DNA from: Theristus sp. LFF4_11
Lineage: Eukaryota > Nematoda > Chromadorea > Monhysterida > Xyalidae
Length of the DNA: 64,000 nt
Assembly (NCBI GenBank): GCA_030248135.1
Contig: JASANC010004705.1
Location: 1-64,000, forward strand
Reading direction: 5' to 3'
Position numbers and translations under genes: made by a program. Within the stretch, counting starts at the first letter, position 1; each line of letters opens with the position of its first letter. Positions 1-11,561 of the stretch are shown here, piece after piece. A model generated the notes under the pieces. It was not told the DNA's origin and searched no databases. It saw only the letters and a list, made by a program, of their open reading frames with translations.

Positions 1-95
1 ACCTTCGATTCCCGCACCACAACTTTGTGCTTTGCCTACATTACTGAACCAAAGCCAAGTTTACAGTCTGTTTTGTTGTTTAGTTCGGTTTCAAT

Positions 96-215
96 GAAGT
101 CGTTGTAGGTTCCTAATCCTAAGCCCAATCCTAATCCTAATGAAGTCGTTGTAGGTTCCTAATCCTAAACCTAATCCTAATCCTAAGTGAAGCCTTTTTA
201 ACAAAGTGAAAGTGC
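96..215 (+). repeat. Tandem TCCTAA-rich repeat, related to the spacer of the 6-kb foldback element
   Basis: The hexamer-like unit TCCTAA or CCTAAT is repeated about ten times with interruptions, and the phrase GTTGTAGGTTCCTAATCCTA occurs twice. The same phrase, followed by AAGCCTTTTT, recurs at about 6180-6225 between the arms of the inverted repeat, so this is a dispersed element rather than a chance simple repeat. It resembles the nematode telomere unit TTAGGC only loosely (TTAGGA when complemented), and no long perfect array exists. Confidence 0.55.
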
Positions 216-1755
216 CTTGATTGACAGCTTTGTTGAAGGGGTGAAACATTGGGATCAGGGATAGGGTTGTTAAACAAAAATGAAATTTTTTTTTTAAAAA
301 AAAAAGTGATTTAAAAAAAAACAAAAATGCCGATTTTTTTTTTTTAAATTCGAAAAATTTTCCTCTAATATGCTCTGAAAACCTCAATTTTGGCACAATT
401 TTTCGAAAGTTCAACAAAAATTTTCTTTGATTATGCCTCGTAAAACCTTTAGCAGTCGATTTTGGGCCGTTTTACTTTTACCGACTGATTTTAGGCTTCG
501 ACAACATCTGCGATGAAGTTTTTGAGCGTCCCAAAGCTTAGCCTACCATTTCCGATGCAGATAAGGTGACGATTAGCCTCGCAGAGCGTCCGATTGTGCT
601 CGCTGCACCGTTTGCAAGCGCTACGTTGTCTGGTTGCTGCTTCGTGTCGTGTCGTCGCGACACCATCAGAAGAATTGATCGAATTTCAAGACGGTATGTT
701 TGTCTTCACTTTAGCATTAGCTTAGCTGGGGACAATTAGTGACGTTTTGGAGGTCAAAACACAAGAAGAGGCATGGTGACGGTTTGGAAAAGGGGTAATT
801 GAGGTCACCAAAACAAAATCTGCAAAGTTCCGCCATACGGGTGTCATTCGGGAGGCGCTTGCATATCATATGTGGTTCTTCGGACTCCCTGATTGATTTA
901 GCACAACTTTGATTTTTGAAATTTTTTTTTTTTTTTTAAATTTTTTTTTCAAAAAAAAAACAAAAATGACGATTTTTGTTTTTTTTAACAACCCTAATCA
1001 GGGATCAGCTCCAGCTCCGGTTTAGCTTTGTAGTTTTACGCAACTTTGTTATCCCGCATTTTTTAGAAAGAAAACTAAAAAATGACGATTTTAATTTTTT
1101 TAACAACCGTAATTACTGCAGCTTCGTTTAGCACGGCAATAACGGCATCAACGACGACAAAGTAACCCGATGTATGACGATGACACTCAAAAAAATGCCA
1201 AGACACAAATCGAACGAAATTCTGACGTTTGACATTGTCGAGTCGACGTGAACTTTTTTTGAAACGGACCAATTTGGCGACGTTGGTTTTTTGGTGTTTC
1301 GCATTTTTTGTTTTTAATCTGACTCGCGTCCACGAGCGCAAAAAACAATGGCCACTGCTGCGACGGCGATGAATGGCAGTATCGGTGTCTATCCGCCGTA
1401 TTATCAACACCGAGTTTGTTGTTTTTTCCTTTTTTTTTTCTTTTTTTTCAATGGTTGGTCAAACAAGACGACATCAATATCCGAAATTTACGTGTAGGTT
1501 GAATGAAAAGTCGTTTACTCTCTTTTTCGTGACTTCAAAGTATTATCATTTTTGGTTCTGCGACTCGTTGCGTTTTCAGACATTACAGGAAATTGGTTTC
1601 AATATGTGTGTGGCAATTCAAAAAGCCGTGAACCGGCTCTGTTTAGGGACACGGATTACTTCACCAATTTTGATTTTACCGCGTCATGCATAAAACTGTT
1701 CGTTTATCTGTGCGCGCATTGAGTCGCAAAAAAATTATTTTTTTGTTATTTTCAG
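216..1755. other. Repeat-rich region upstream of the SNF gene, no gene recognised
   Basis: The stretch is full of A and T runs. The phrase AACAACCCTAATCAGGGATC near 987-1006 is an inverted match to GGATCAGGGATAGGGTTGTT near 250-270. Both are joined to poly-A/T plus AAAAATG.CGATTTT, so a degraded inverted-repeat element of about 750 bp probably lies here. The first exon(s) of the downstream transporter, carrying its start codon, must lie in or beyond this region because the first recognised exon begins at a splice acceptor (1754-1755). I could not choose that exon. Confidence 0.4.
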
Positions 1756-4700
1756 CGTTCCGACGGTCTCCCACCGTTTGTTCGCGAAGGGGACATTGAG
1801 TACCCGTTTGAAGATGTTCACGGAGCAGGCGATGAAAATAAAATGCGAGGCAATTGGTCATCAAAGGTAATTGAGGTTTTTGTTTTAGAATAAAGTTGAA
1901 TCGATGCCATTGATTAGAATTCACTTGCAGTTGGATTTTATTCTGTCGTGCCTGGCATTCACGCTTGGGTTCGGTAGTCTGTGGAGGTTTCCATACTACT
2001 GCTACATGAATGGTGGTGGTGAGTTTTCGCTTACTGTTTCTGTTTTTATGTTTGTGTTTTAAGTTTATGAGCAACAACGTTTCATTTTCAACAAATGTAG
2101 CAAGACACGCACATCGTAAGATCACCGTTATGCGCCAAAAGCTTTTTTATTGCAGGTGCGTTTCTAGTGGCTTACTTCGTGATGCTTGTTGTTGTTGGCG
2201 TGCCCATGTTCTTTATGGAGCTTGTCATTGGTCAGTTCGCCAGCCTCGGTTGCATCACTGTTTGGAAAGTGTGCCCCATGTTCAAAGGTGAGCACTTGAC
2301 TTGTTGAGCTTGAATGTATTTTTGTGATTCTGCCCTGCAGTCACATATGGAGATAATGTCTTTTTTTGATGTAGGGAGACAAAATATTTGTTATTAACAG
2401 TGGCACCACGGAAACTGCACCAACCCATTCAGGTGTCGGCATCGCAATGTTCCTCGTCTCGTGTTTCCTGGCCATCTTCTACAACGTTCCGTCGGCGTGG
2501 TCTATTTATTTCCTCAAAGAGTCCGTGACGCTCGGCGGTGTACCGTGGAGCGCGTGTCTCGCACAATATGGCAACGAAGGAGGAGGTTTGAGCAATTTGC
2601 AAACAAGCATGCAGGTTTTCAAACATGTCCAGGCTCATGTTGCCTGATTTTGCGAATCAATTGTACTTTTTGTCGCAGACGCGAGTTGTCTGCGCTGGCG
2701 ACGCGAGCCATACGAGCAGTGTGTTGCGGCCAATCAGACCATGAGCAAACTGCTGTCGTGCATGAGCGTTGGCGACGGCGCAGCAGACAGCAGCGGCCTG
2801 TACAACAACAGCGACTCAACGTTGTCCTCGTTGTATGCGACCCCGGCGGAGCCAGAGGCCACCACCGCACACCCGTGGGCCACTGTGCCGGTGCAGCACT
2901 CTGGCGGCTTCGACAACATCACACAGCCGAGTGACGAGTTTTTTCAGTGAGTTTCGCTTTCAAGTGAGTTTTTCGTTTCCGGAAGTGCCACCAAGAAAGT
3001 TTGCATTTGCAGCCACAAAGTGCTCGGCATCTCGAGCGGCATCGACGACATCGGCACCATAAACTGGGAGATGGCCTTGTACCTGCTCGTCACCTGGGTG
3101 CTCACGTTCTTCTGCTTGTTTAAAGGTTCGTTCGTGGTGTATTATTAAAATCATTAAAAGCTGCTCACAAATTGTCAAAACTGATTTTGCAGACGTGAAG
3201 TCGTCCGGCAAGGTGGTGTACGTGACCGTGATCGTGCCGTACGCGATGCTGCTCGTGCTGCTGGTGCGTGCGCTCACGTTGCCCGGCTCCGTGCACGGAC
3301 TGTTGTTCTTCATCATGCCGCGCTGGGAGAAACTGCTTGAGGCAAAGGTTGGCGTTAGTGGGTGCACACAGTAAAAGGGAAATGCCATTTTGACAATTTT
3401 GAAATGAAACTCGCTGCTTCAGACGTGGGGCGTGGCGGCGTCGCAAGTGTTCTTTTCGTTGTGCACCTGCTGGGGTGGTCTCGTCACGCTGTCCAGCTAT
3501 AACCGCTTTCATAATCACATTTATCGGTTAGATTTCTTTTGAAATTTAGTTTGGTTTTCATTTCCATCAGTCTGAGTGCTCAACAAAGGTGGTATAACAA
3601 GAATCGAAGTTTAGAAACAAAATACGAAATAGGAAGCAATATCTTTGCATTCGCAGTGACGTCTGGATCGTGTCCATTTGCAACGCGGTCTCGTGCGTCT
3701 TCGCCGGTTGTGTCACGTTCGCAGTACTGGGCTTCTTAGCATACGAACTGGATGAACCAGACGTCGGGAAAATTCTCACATATACTGAAGGTAAATTCTG
3801 TGTGTCCACGTGTTCTCCAAAACAATGGCGGCGTCTGTCAAATTGCCAAAAACGCTTGGGCAGAGCGGGGTTCACGGCGCCACCCTCTCGTGGGAACAGT
3901 TTCGAAACGCGCGCTGTTCCCCATACACAAACTGCCAGAATGTGGAGTGTGGTATCGTCGGGTTTCTGGAACCCGTGATGGAGCGGGAGACATCATCATA
4001 AACCTGCTATGATCTGCGATTTCCAGGCGGGCCAAAGTTGGCGTTTGTCGCTTACGCTGAGGTGATCTCGCGACTGAGTTTCTCGCCGCTCTGGTCGGCG
4101 CTGTTCTTTGTGATGCTCATCATGATCGGAATTGATACACAGGTGAACCACGCGAAAATGATTATATTTCTTGATATTCTCGATAAGAATTCTCTCTGTT
4201 TTCATCAGGTTTTCGTCGTCGAAACGGTCGTCACAGCGATTTGCGACGAGTTCCCGGAGCGACTCCGCCGCAACCACCGGCACGTGCTCACGTTCGTGTG
4301 CATGTTCTTCTACGCCGTCGGCGTCGCATTTTGCACCGGGGTAAGCGGGCTCACGGATTAGAAGGGTTGATTTGAAGGATATTGCTGCAGTTGTGGTTAA
4401 CCCAAAGCTGCATGGTCTTTGTTGCTGTGGTATTTGGTTTCTTGTTGCAGTTGTTTGGCCGACGGTTCTTTATGGATTGTTCAGGTCTTCACATGCATGA
4501 TCATATTCATGAATGATCAGTTTTGCATAATTGCAGGCTGGTCTCTACTACGCTCAATTATTCGAGTACTACACGGCCACGTGGACTGTCTTGATCATTG
4601 CTTTCTTTGAGTGCATCGTCATTGGATGGGTTTATGGTTGGTTTCAACCATTTGTTTCACATTTTAACTTTTGGATAGGTTTTCGATAGAAAATAATCAT

Positions 4701-5889
4701 TTTCAGGTATTGATAATTTGCTCGACAATGTGAAGTGGATGAACGGCTCGTATCCACCGCCCTATATTCTGTGGAAGATTGTCTGGAAAGTTGCAACGCC
4801 GCTTTGTTTGCTGGTCAGTTTTGCGTTCACACTTGGCTGGATGGGGATGGGTGGCAAGTTTGTGGTGTCGAAAAAATCGTTTAATAAACGCCGTTGTAAA
4901 ACTGCGTTCAAGTTGCCTGAACTGCCAATGATTCACCTGATTTTTAACGAAGGTGTTTCCTATGCAATGGCAAAGCGAACCGATCTGGCTGCGCGTTTGT
5001 GTTCAGGCAATGCTGGTGTTCACGTGGCTCACCTACGAGCCGCTGTCGTACAACGGCAGACGCCAGCCGCCGTGGGCGTCCGTGCTCGGCTGGGTGTTGT
5101 CGTGCGCACCGATCGCTGCGATTCCACTGACTGCGCTCGTGCAAATGTGCCTTAGAAAGGGGTCGTTCATGCAGGTCAGCCGTCACAGTGGGCGCTCATT
5201 CCAGAACGTGCACATGCGAGAATTGGAATGGAATTCTGTTATTTGTCTAACAATTGTGATTTTATTTTTATTATGCGCCAAAATCGAATCATGTGTTTGC
5301 TGTTTTCTGGCTTTTGATTTTTTCCTGAATGACTCATTCGAATGATGCTGAAAAAATAACGCACAAGAGACGGTTTGTGTTTTTTTCATTCAAACGCCAA
5401 ACATTGTACTGCTGTGCGCTGTTTGTCAAATTTATGAGCCACCCAGTGAACTGAAAAAACACATGTACACACAATAAAAATTGCAGCGTGTGCAAGATCT
5501 GATGTGCCCCGACAGCGACTGGGGCCCTGCGTTGGCCGTGCACCGTGCCGAGCAGTTTCCATTGCAAATTCCGGAGGCGCGTCAGCCGCTGCGGTTGCCC
5601 AAGAGCTCCGTCACCTATGACCCGCTTGGTTCGCTTTTGCGCGAGTTTCCCGCTTGCTCTTGGATGGAGTTTGATTTGGGTCCGGTTGACGATTCACTCA
5701 CTAATTATTTTAAATATTTTAACTAAATTTTAAATAAAAAATTAAATTATTTTGGGCGAAAAGAGCCGCTTTCGTTCAGGCAAATACGCAGTGCACCCGG
5801 GCGACGTGCACCACGACTTGAGCGACGACGAGCTGGTGGTGCCCGGGGAGCCCGATCTGCCTCATTTTGACCGCGAAACTGCCATCTGA
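1756..5889 (+). CDS. Sodium-dependent neurotransmitter symporter (SLC6/SNF family), 5'-incomplete, 16 exons
   Basis: A plasma-membrane carrier coupling Na+ (usually with Cl-) to uptake of an amino acid or amine; the substrate is not predictable here. Exons read in phase: 1756-1866, 1931-2018, 2156-2287, 2433-2585, 2679-2946, 3013-3125, 3193-3347, 3423-3526, 3657-3790, 4027-4142, 4209-4340, 4537-4636, 4707-4813, 5007-5174, 5487-5726, plus an alternative last exon 5780-5889. The 15-exon form gives about 706 residues. Family hallmarks are RGNWSSKLDFIL then [16 protein letters not shown] (TM1), the large Cys/Asn-rich loop between TM3 and TM4, [11 protein letters not shown] (TM5), [14 protein letters not shown] (TM7 and following loop) and LIMIGIDTQ (TM8). 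The usual Asn of the GLGNxWRFP sodium site is Ser (GFGSLWRFP). The true start codon was not found. Confidence 0.9.
3860..3995 (+). repeat. SINE-like fragment, copy 1 (in an SNF intron)
   Basis: The segment ending GGGTTTCTGGAACCCGTGAT, followed by GGAGCGGGAG, aligns with the 3' tails of two other intronic copies in this window (54019-54370 and 55987-56163). The shared tail pattern is G-AGT-TGG-TA, then GGTTTCYGGAA, then a GGGGGAG-like end. The 5' tRNA-like head is not visible in this copy, so it is a truncated or diverged member. Confidence 0.5.
5733..5738 (+). terminator. Polyadenylation signal AATAAA for the short SNF isoform
   Basis: A canonical AATAAA lies seven bases after the TAA (5724-5726) that ends exon 15 when it is read through. 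It precedes the alternative last exon at 5780. The placement fits a choice between early polyadenylation (tail ending FKYFN) and splicing to 5780-5889 (tail ending ETAI). A second AATAAA is at 6128-6133, inside the left foldback arm. Confidence 0.5.
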
Positions 5890-5974
5890 GTGGAGTGCTC
5901 GATCGAAGCTGCCCGCCGTTAGCCCATGAGCCCTAGTTTTTCTGTCTTTGTGTGGCTGTACTGGCTCGTGTACT

Positions 5975-6532
5975 ATTCCGGCCCGCGAAATTCCGGCCCG
6001 TAGAATTCCGGCCCGCTCATTCCGGCCCGAAGAATTCCGGCCCGAAGAATTCCGGCCCGGAGAATTCCGGCCCGGAGAATTTTCGCCAGCAAGAACAATA
6101 TTAAACCACACGAAGTGATTTTTGGTAAATAAATTCTTGTGATTTTTTATTTTTGTTTAGAACTTGCTTGCAGTGACTTGTTGTAGGTTCCTAATCCTAA
6201 GCCAAGCCTTTTTGATAAGGTAAAAGGGTCACAAATCCTGTTCATGATAAAAAATTTAAAAATTTAGTTGTCGTTTCTTTTTTCCAAAAGGTTTCATTTT
6301 CCAAAAAAGCAAACAGGACGAACATCATTGAAAATACACTGTAACATGTGAACATCGATATTTTTATTTTATTATTTCATTACCAAAATCACTTCGTGTG
6401 GTTTAATATTGTTCGTGCTGGCAAAAATTCTCCGGGCCGGAATTCTCCGGGCCGGAATTCTTCGGGCCGGAATTCTTCGGGCCGGAATGAGCGGGCCGGA
6501 ATTCTTCAGGCCGGAATTAGCGGGCCGGAATT
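5975..6532. mobile_element. Foldback element: large inverted repeat made of a 14-bp tandem unit
   Basis: The left arm (about 5975-6130) and right arm (about 6379-6532) are reverse complements over about 155 bp at roughly 95 % by eye, separated by about 248 bp. The outer part of each arm is about seven tandem copies of a unit GGGCCGGAATTCTT (variants TTC/TCC, one with ATGAGC). The inner part is unique sequence (ATCACTTCGTGTGGTTTAAT). This architecture, with inverted arms composed of short tandem repeats, is typical of foldback-type transposable elements. The spacer holds TCCTAA-rich sequence also found at 96-215. The left arm begins 86 bp after the SNF stop, so it probably lies in that gene's 3' UTR. 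Confidence 0.75.
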
Positions 6533-8322
6533 GTACCCCCCCGGGCTGTACTTGTACATAAGCTGGCACCAGATCATTGTTTTTGAATATGCTTATCAGC
6601 TTAGCTTATTGCAGTTAATTATTACCACTACACTACTTATTTTGCTTTTTTAACCAATCTATCTCAAACTCTTCTGCTTTTGCAATTCGTTTCATTTGTA
6701 TTGTCAAATTGTGCTCGAATCTCCGCCGCTGTTGGCCTTCTTCCAAAACGCATTCTTGATTTTTCTTCTGTTTCAGTTGCCTGAAGAGGAAATGGCACTA
6801 TTTCGGTCTTCCACTATCATTATTTTGTTCTTATCTGTTCTTATCGATTAGCATCAATCAGTACCGAATATATTTATTTGCAGATCAAAACATTGTTGAA
6901 TTCTTGGTTTCTTTTTTGTTTTCAGTTTCGTTTTGTTATGTGCTGCGTTTTCTTTTTTGTTTCGCCGCTTTGCGCGTTTGATTGTGATTTGAATTTTTGT
7001 ACTTCGTTTAGCTTGTCAATTCTTGTCATCGAAGTCAAACATTTTTGTTCGATATTACTTTCATAAGTAAATTCGTTTCACTGCAGGATATAATCCAAAG
7101 ATCGCACATATTTTATATAATTTGCTTCTATGTCGCTTTTTGCTCTATTTACTGACATTTTGTTTGTTCAAAGTTTTTTATAAATTTGGTAACCGATAGT
7201 TTATGAAAACGCCAAAAATTACGTCATATTTTTATATCAGCACGATTCCGAACATGAAAAGAAAAAATGAGAATGCCTTGCCTTATGAGCAGTTATGAAA
7301 TGTTCTGATAGCGTTGTTTATAGTGGTGCTGGCTGAAGTTAGCAAATGTACTGCTTCGCGGCTTGTTTTTTGTTGGTTTTTATATTCAACCAAAACATAT
7401 TGTGGTATTTTAGTGTATTATTTGCAGTTCTTGTTGCATAATATTTATCTTTGGTCGTTATTTATTTATTTTGATTTTCAAACGCAGATTCCTCGAATTT
7501 AATCAGATCACTGGTGGCCGAAGGCAAAGCAGGCAGGCTGTAACAGCAAACTCCGTGGGCGCTTACTTAAAATTACAGCAAAAGAATGTTGTACAGCCTT
7601 TTAAAGCCACCGATTCAATGAGTTTGTTATGACACGGGCATATTTTAAATCATTGGTTCATCTTGGTAGTAATGTTGATCAATATCAGATAGAATACCAA
7701 AAGTATAATTGCAGTTTTATCACGCTGAAGCAGTGTCCAGTATTTTTTTATTATTCGTTTTCATAGATTCTAATCACTTACCTGGCAAAAAATTGTAATA
7801 ATTGTGACAAAATTGTATGGCACAAAAAACGGCTGGTTTATCACGTAACAACAACAAACGGTCAAATAAAAAAACCGATCAAATTTTTGCAACGCTTTCA
7901 GTGGGTATGCACTTGTGAAAGTCACTCGCGATCGTTGCAACTGCTGTATCACCGACTGTTTTACCCAAAAAAATTTACCCAACTGTGCGGCTGACAAACA
8001 GAAAAATAGCCCATGAAAACCAAACAGTAAATTTTGATTTTTACAACAAAATTACGTGAACGAGAGAAAAAACTGATTCGCATTGTAATGAAGCACCTAC
8101 GAAGGAAACGTGTGAAATTTTGAAAATGCGAACGATCTTCAGAAATCCGCGTTTGAATTCTTGATCAGTGTTGGGAAATACATGAGTGGTGGGCGGGGTG
8201 GTGTGATAGCAGCGCCAAGTAACGAAACAATGATCAGCAGAAATCGATGACAGGAGGAAGTACAGAAGTCCGTTGGCTGATGAACAATGATAGCAGCAGC
8301 GAAATCGAATGCACGACAGAGC
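6533..8322. other. Intergenic, AT-rich, no gene recognised
   Basis: This lies between the foldback element and the stop codon of the GABA receptor gene on the minus strand. It presumably holds that gene's 3' UTR. A minus-strand AATAAA (TTTATT at 7747-7752) is one possible polyadenylation signal. All open frames are short and carry no recognisable domain. Confidence 0.5.
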
Positions 8323-10599
8323 TCAATGTTGTTGGCCGGCTGGTGGGCCGATTTTGTACGCGATGATTGCGTAGAACACCCAGTAGACAATGCTGCAAAT
8401 GAGGAAAAAATAGAAAAAACTACCACAAAGCAATTTTCCTGTTGCACTGTGCTCACTTGAACAGTATGAAGCAGGTGGGAAAGACGATTCGACTGTATCG
8501 ATCGATGACGTTGATGTCGCGGATGCGCGGGATGGCCGCTTTCGCTTTCTTCTTGATCGTGTTGATCGATCGTTGTAAGCCCTGTCGCTTCGATGGACCC
8601 ATTTGTTTTAATCTGGCGAATGAAGACAAACAAAAGGATTGTGACTTTTCACGATTTCCTGATTTTTCCGTTCGCACAAAAAAAGCTAAGAGGTGCTCCT
8701 GTACGTTGGCACGTTATACAGCTGTTTTGATTGCTGGTGATACATTTTTTACACGGCCACATTAAAAACGTGCTTGCTTTGCATAAAAAGCAAAACGTAA
8801 CGAACCTGCCCGAATGTTTGTGTCTGAGTCTGAGACCAGTTCGTGAGCTGGACGGCAATGACTGAAGACTGGTAGCTTGCATCCGTGGGTACTCCGGAAA
8901 CTGAAACTGCAACCCGTTTCGAACGTTTCCTTTTGTGCTTTAGGGAACGAAAATTCAACAGCAGTCCTTTGATTTGCACAGTATGCAGTGCAGCAGTGAT
9001 AAACAAGCGATCGCAACTCATAATGATGCACTCCAAACGAAAAAGCAGTTTTCTTCACTCCAGTTCAATCTCCACTCAAGGGTTCTCAAAAACAAACTGC
9101 GGCACTCTTCGATGATTTTGCTTCAAAAAAGCATTGCAAACAAAATCAAACCGAACTGAACTCCTGGTAATTTCCAGACGGAAAAACGCACCAGCAAACG
9201 GTGAATCGCGAGAAAATCGCGGTGCCGCTTCAACTTTGGCTTCAGTCGTACCTGAGTGAAATCGCCGGTCGGGTCGACGGACTGTTTGTGCGTCTGCACG
9301 TGATTGGTCGGCTGCGACTGAGGCTGATTCTGATTGTGCACCAGTTGCAGGTGTTGCTGTTGACTGAACTGATGCTGGTGATACGCTGAGATCGGCATCA
9401 ACGACGGAATCGGCGACATCCGGCCGCCCCCGGGCTCAACCGAACCACCACCGCCGCCGCCGTAATGCAATTTGCGGGAGCCCTCGCCGGGACTCCGCTG
9501 CTGGTGCATCTCGCGAACGCGGGTGTCCATCTCCTGGAGTGTGTTTGCGCGGTCGAAATCGTGCACTGGTTCAACCAAAAAAATTGCATTCATAAAATCA
9601 CAGCATCGGTACTCTTTATGCAACACAGCAAATTCGGGCCTTCTGATACCCCTATCAGCCTTGCCATGCCGCACTCAAAAGAACGGGGTGCAATGTTTCC
9701 ACACGGTGCGCTATACTGGTTCAGCGAGCAAAGCATTCAACCGCAAAGATGGGAGCAAACGAGCACTGATGATTGATGGGTGTGAGTGACAGGTTTGGTC
9801 ACTTCAAAAACCATCGCTCCGGTCCGTGCATAGCACTACTGCAGGTTTTGTGGAACGGAAAGTCGCCAAGTACAAAATAATTGAAATTTCAGTAAAACAG
9901 CAGAATAACGCCTTTCAGGTGTCACGGTATTCATGGCGAAACTCCCACAGAACCAGCGTTCTTTGTTGTCAACCACTGTGTCCAGCCAGTGCACTGCTTA
10001 CATTCCAAGACACAGTCCGCTGCACAACTCTACACTCGTCACCAGTGGGGTCACTGGCTGAGTTTGCCAAAACTACGGCTGTTTCGAAGGGCGCCGTCCG
10101 CTCAAGCTCCACCTCTGTTTCTTCCGGTACCACAGCGTACGCTGTACTTTTGCGCGATTGCTGTAACAGGCGTCAGCTATCGTGCACTAAAAGCATCCTC
10201 TTGCAAAAAACAAACTTGTCAAAAGTAGAAAAAACAACAACAACATGTTCCACCGAGCCCGCCCACCGACTCTGACTGAACTGAATAGCGCGTCCGAAGC
10301 AAAATACAAGACTGTCTTTGAAAACGAGCACCAATAAAAACGCCGCGAACGAACGCGGCCCAACTGACCGCAGTGCTGCCGTACTCAGGCATCATCGAGA
10401 ACTCCATGTGCTCGCCACCACCGCCCTCCTCGTCGCCACCGCCCAGGCCGCCAATGACCGGCATCTCCTGGTCGACCGGTGCCCCACCTGCCGCAGCCGC
10501 CTGCTCGCGCTTCTTTCGCTTCGACTTCATGCCCCAGTACGAGTAGTTCACGGCGGCGTATTCGAGCAGCGCCGCAAACACGAACACGAAACACATCAC
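8323..10599 (-). CDS. GABA receptor, RDL/beta type: 3' exons 8-12 (M3, cytoplasmic loop, M4)
   Basis: This is the downstream part of the gene whose 5' exons lie at 22769-28018; the retroelement sits in between. Exons on the minus strand: 10369-10599, 9252-9533, 8806-8900, 8457-8612, 8323-8392. All junctions keep phase and the stop is TGA at 8323-8325. M3 reads VMCFVFVFAALLEYAAVNY, and the post-M3 loop is Gly/Glu- and Gln-rich. The last two exons give PRIRDINVIDRYSRIVFP leading into M4 (NIVYWVFYAIIAYKIG) and a short tail. Exon 9's acceptor could be 9533 or 9565, but only 9533 preserves phase. Exon 10 could start at 8900 or 8906, a two-codon difference. The product is a subunit of a pentameric ligand-gated chloride channel in the plasma membrane. 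Confidence 0.88.
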
Positions 10600-10639
10600 C
10601 TGAAATAATTTCAGCTGATCTTGCTTGTGGTGACTGTTA

Positions 10640-10644
10640 CAGGG
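10640..10644 (+). repeat. Target-site duplication, left (CAGGG)
   Basis: The five bases CAGGG immediately precede the TG that opens the 5' LTR and are repeated immediately after the CA that closes the 3' LTR (22642-22646). Duplications of 4-6 bp are normal for BEL/Pao integrases. Confidence 0.9.
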
Positions 10645-11217
10645 TGTCGCTAATTGCATAGCGATTTTCCAAGTACTTATTTGTTTGTGTGTCTGTTTTC
10701 GTAATTTCCAATTATTATGAGATTCATAATTTTTGTAACGCGTGCGTCTTTTTGTAAGTCAGTGCCAGACACGAGTCTGTTGAATATCCGGTTCGCAGAA
10801 AGAGACGCGCCTTTTTTTTCTCTCCTAACGGGACATGAAGTGGCGTTCTGAGATAAAGCCTTTTGTGTGTACAGTTGTTGTTGTTGTTGCGTCGCGTAAG
10901 CTGAGATAGCCGCCCACGAAAGAGAGAGGCGGGCTTCATGAGAAGATTCCGTTATCTTGTGATTTTTGGGCATTCTTGAGAAAAGGATGTAGCTTGGTGG
11001 GATTTGTTCGTCTCGAAATATCGTTGTAAAATGTTGGTTTTGATGGAGTCTGTTGTACGAGAGGAAAAATGCTGTCATGAAATAATTTTGCTAACTTGTT
11101 GAATCGTACGTACATTTTGATTTTTTCCAATAAAGATACTGGATGAGGACAAATCGGAATCTCAAGTAATTAGAAAAAGAACTAGTAGCGATCAAATCAA
11201 ATCTAGTTTTTTCTACA
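10645..11217 (+). repeat. 5' long terminal repeat (573 bp)
   Basis: Begins TGTCGCTAAT and ends TTTTCTACA. It is repeated without visible difference at 22069-22641 (constant offset 11,424). A polyadenylation signal AATAAA is at 11129-11134. A T-rich leader, a GTTGTTGTTGTTG run and a GC-rich AGAGACGCGCC box occur inside. Promoter elements were not assigned. Confidence 0.95.
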
Positions 11218-11235
11218 TGGCGACAACGGCTAAAG
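11218..11235 (+). promoter_or_regulatory. Primer-binding site
   Basis: The sequence directly after the 5' LTR begins TGGCGACAACGGC. TGG is the complement of a tRNA 3' CCA, as expected for a minus-strand primer site. The matching tRNA would end GCCGTTGTCG-CCA. I could not assign the amino acid from memory with confidence. Confidence 0.75.
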
Positions 11236-11490
11236 CGAACTTGTGTCCTCATGCCAGTTGCGGCGCGCGGCGCTAATTTTTGGCTGCTTGTGCTTTTGTT
11301 GTTGTTCGTTGTTGCGTCTCTCGTATTGCTATTCATGTGCGTGCTCATCTTTACTGCGCGTGCTTGTACTGTTCACTGTTAAGCTTGGTATTAGCGTCTC
11401 TGCCTGGTCACGTCTATTGGACTTGACCTTTTGTTGGCTGTTTGTTTATCCTGTTCCCGTGTGTGCCCTCCGTCTGGCGACACACACTTT

Positions 11491-11504
11491 GGTGGCTGGT
11501 GAGC
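11491..11504 (+). promoter_or_regulatory. Candidate leader splice donor (CTG/GTGAGC)
   Basis: Within the 344-bp untranslated leader the phrase GGCTGGTGAGCATT gives a strong 5' splice site with GT at 11499-11500, 63 bp before the gag ATG. Splicing from here to an acceptor near 20479 would place the second frame's ATG first in the message. Envelope of insect errantiviruses is expressed by this sort of splicing. For this element it is inference. Confidence 0.45.
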
Positions 11505-11561
11505 ATTACCACGTCTGACAGTGGTTGCGTCATATCTTTGTGTTAGTGTACATCCACCAAT

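Noticed and set aside
105..190. Telomere-like repeat
   Set aside because: The unit is TTAGGA-like with interruptions, not a perfect TTAGGC array, and a related copy lies internally at about 6.2 kb.
9565..9595. Alternative acceptor at 9565 for RDL-type exon 9
   Set aside because: It would put the following codons out of phase with the M3 exon; the acceptor at 9533 keeps phase.
10677..11078. 133-codon minus-strand frame, repeated identically at 22101-22502
   Set aside because: It lies inside the LTRs; its duplication follows from LTR identity, and the sequence has no domain.
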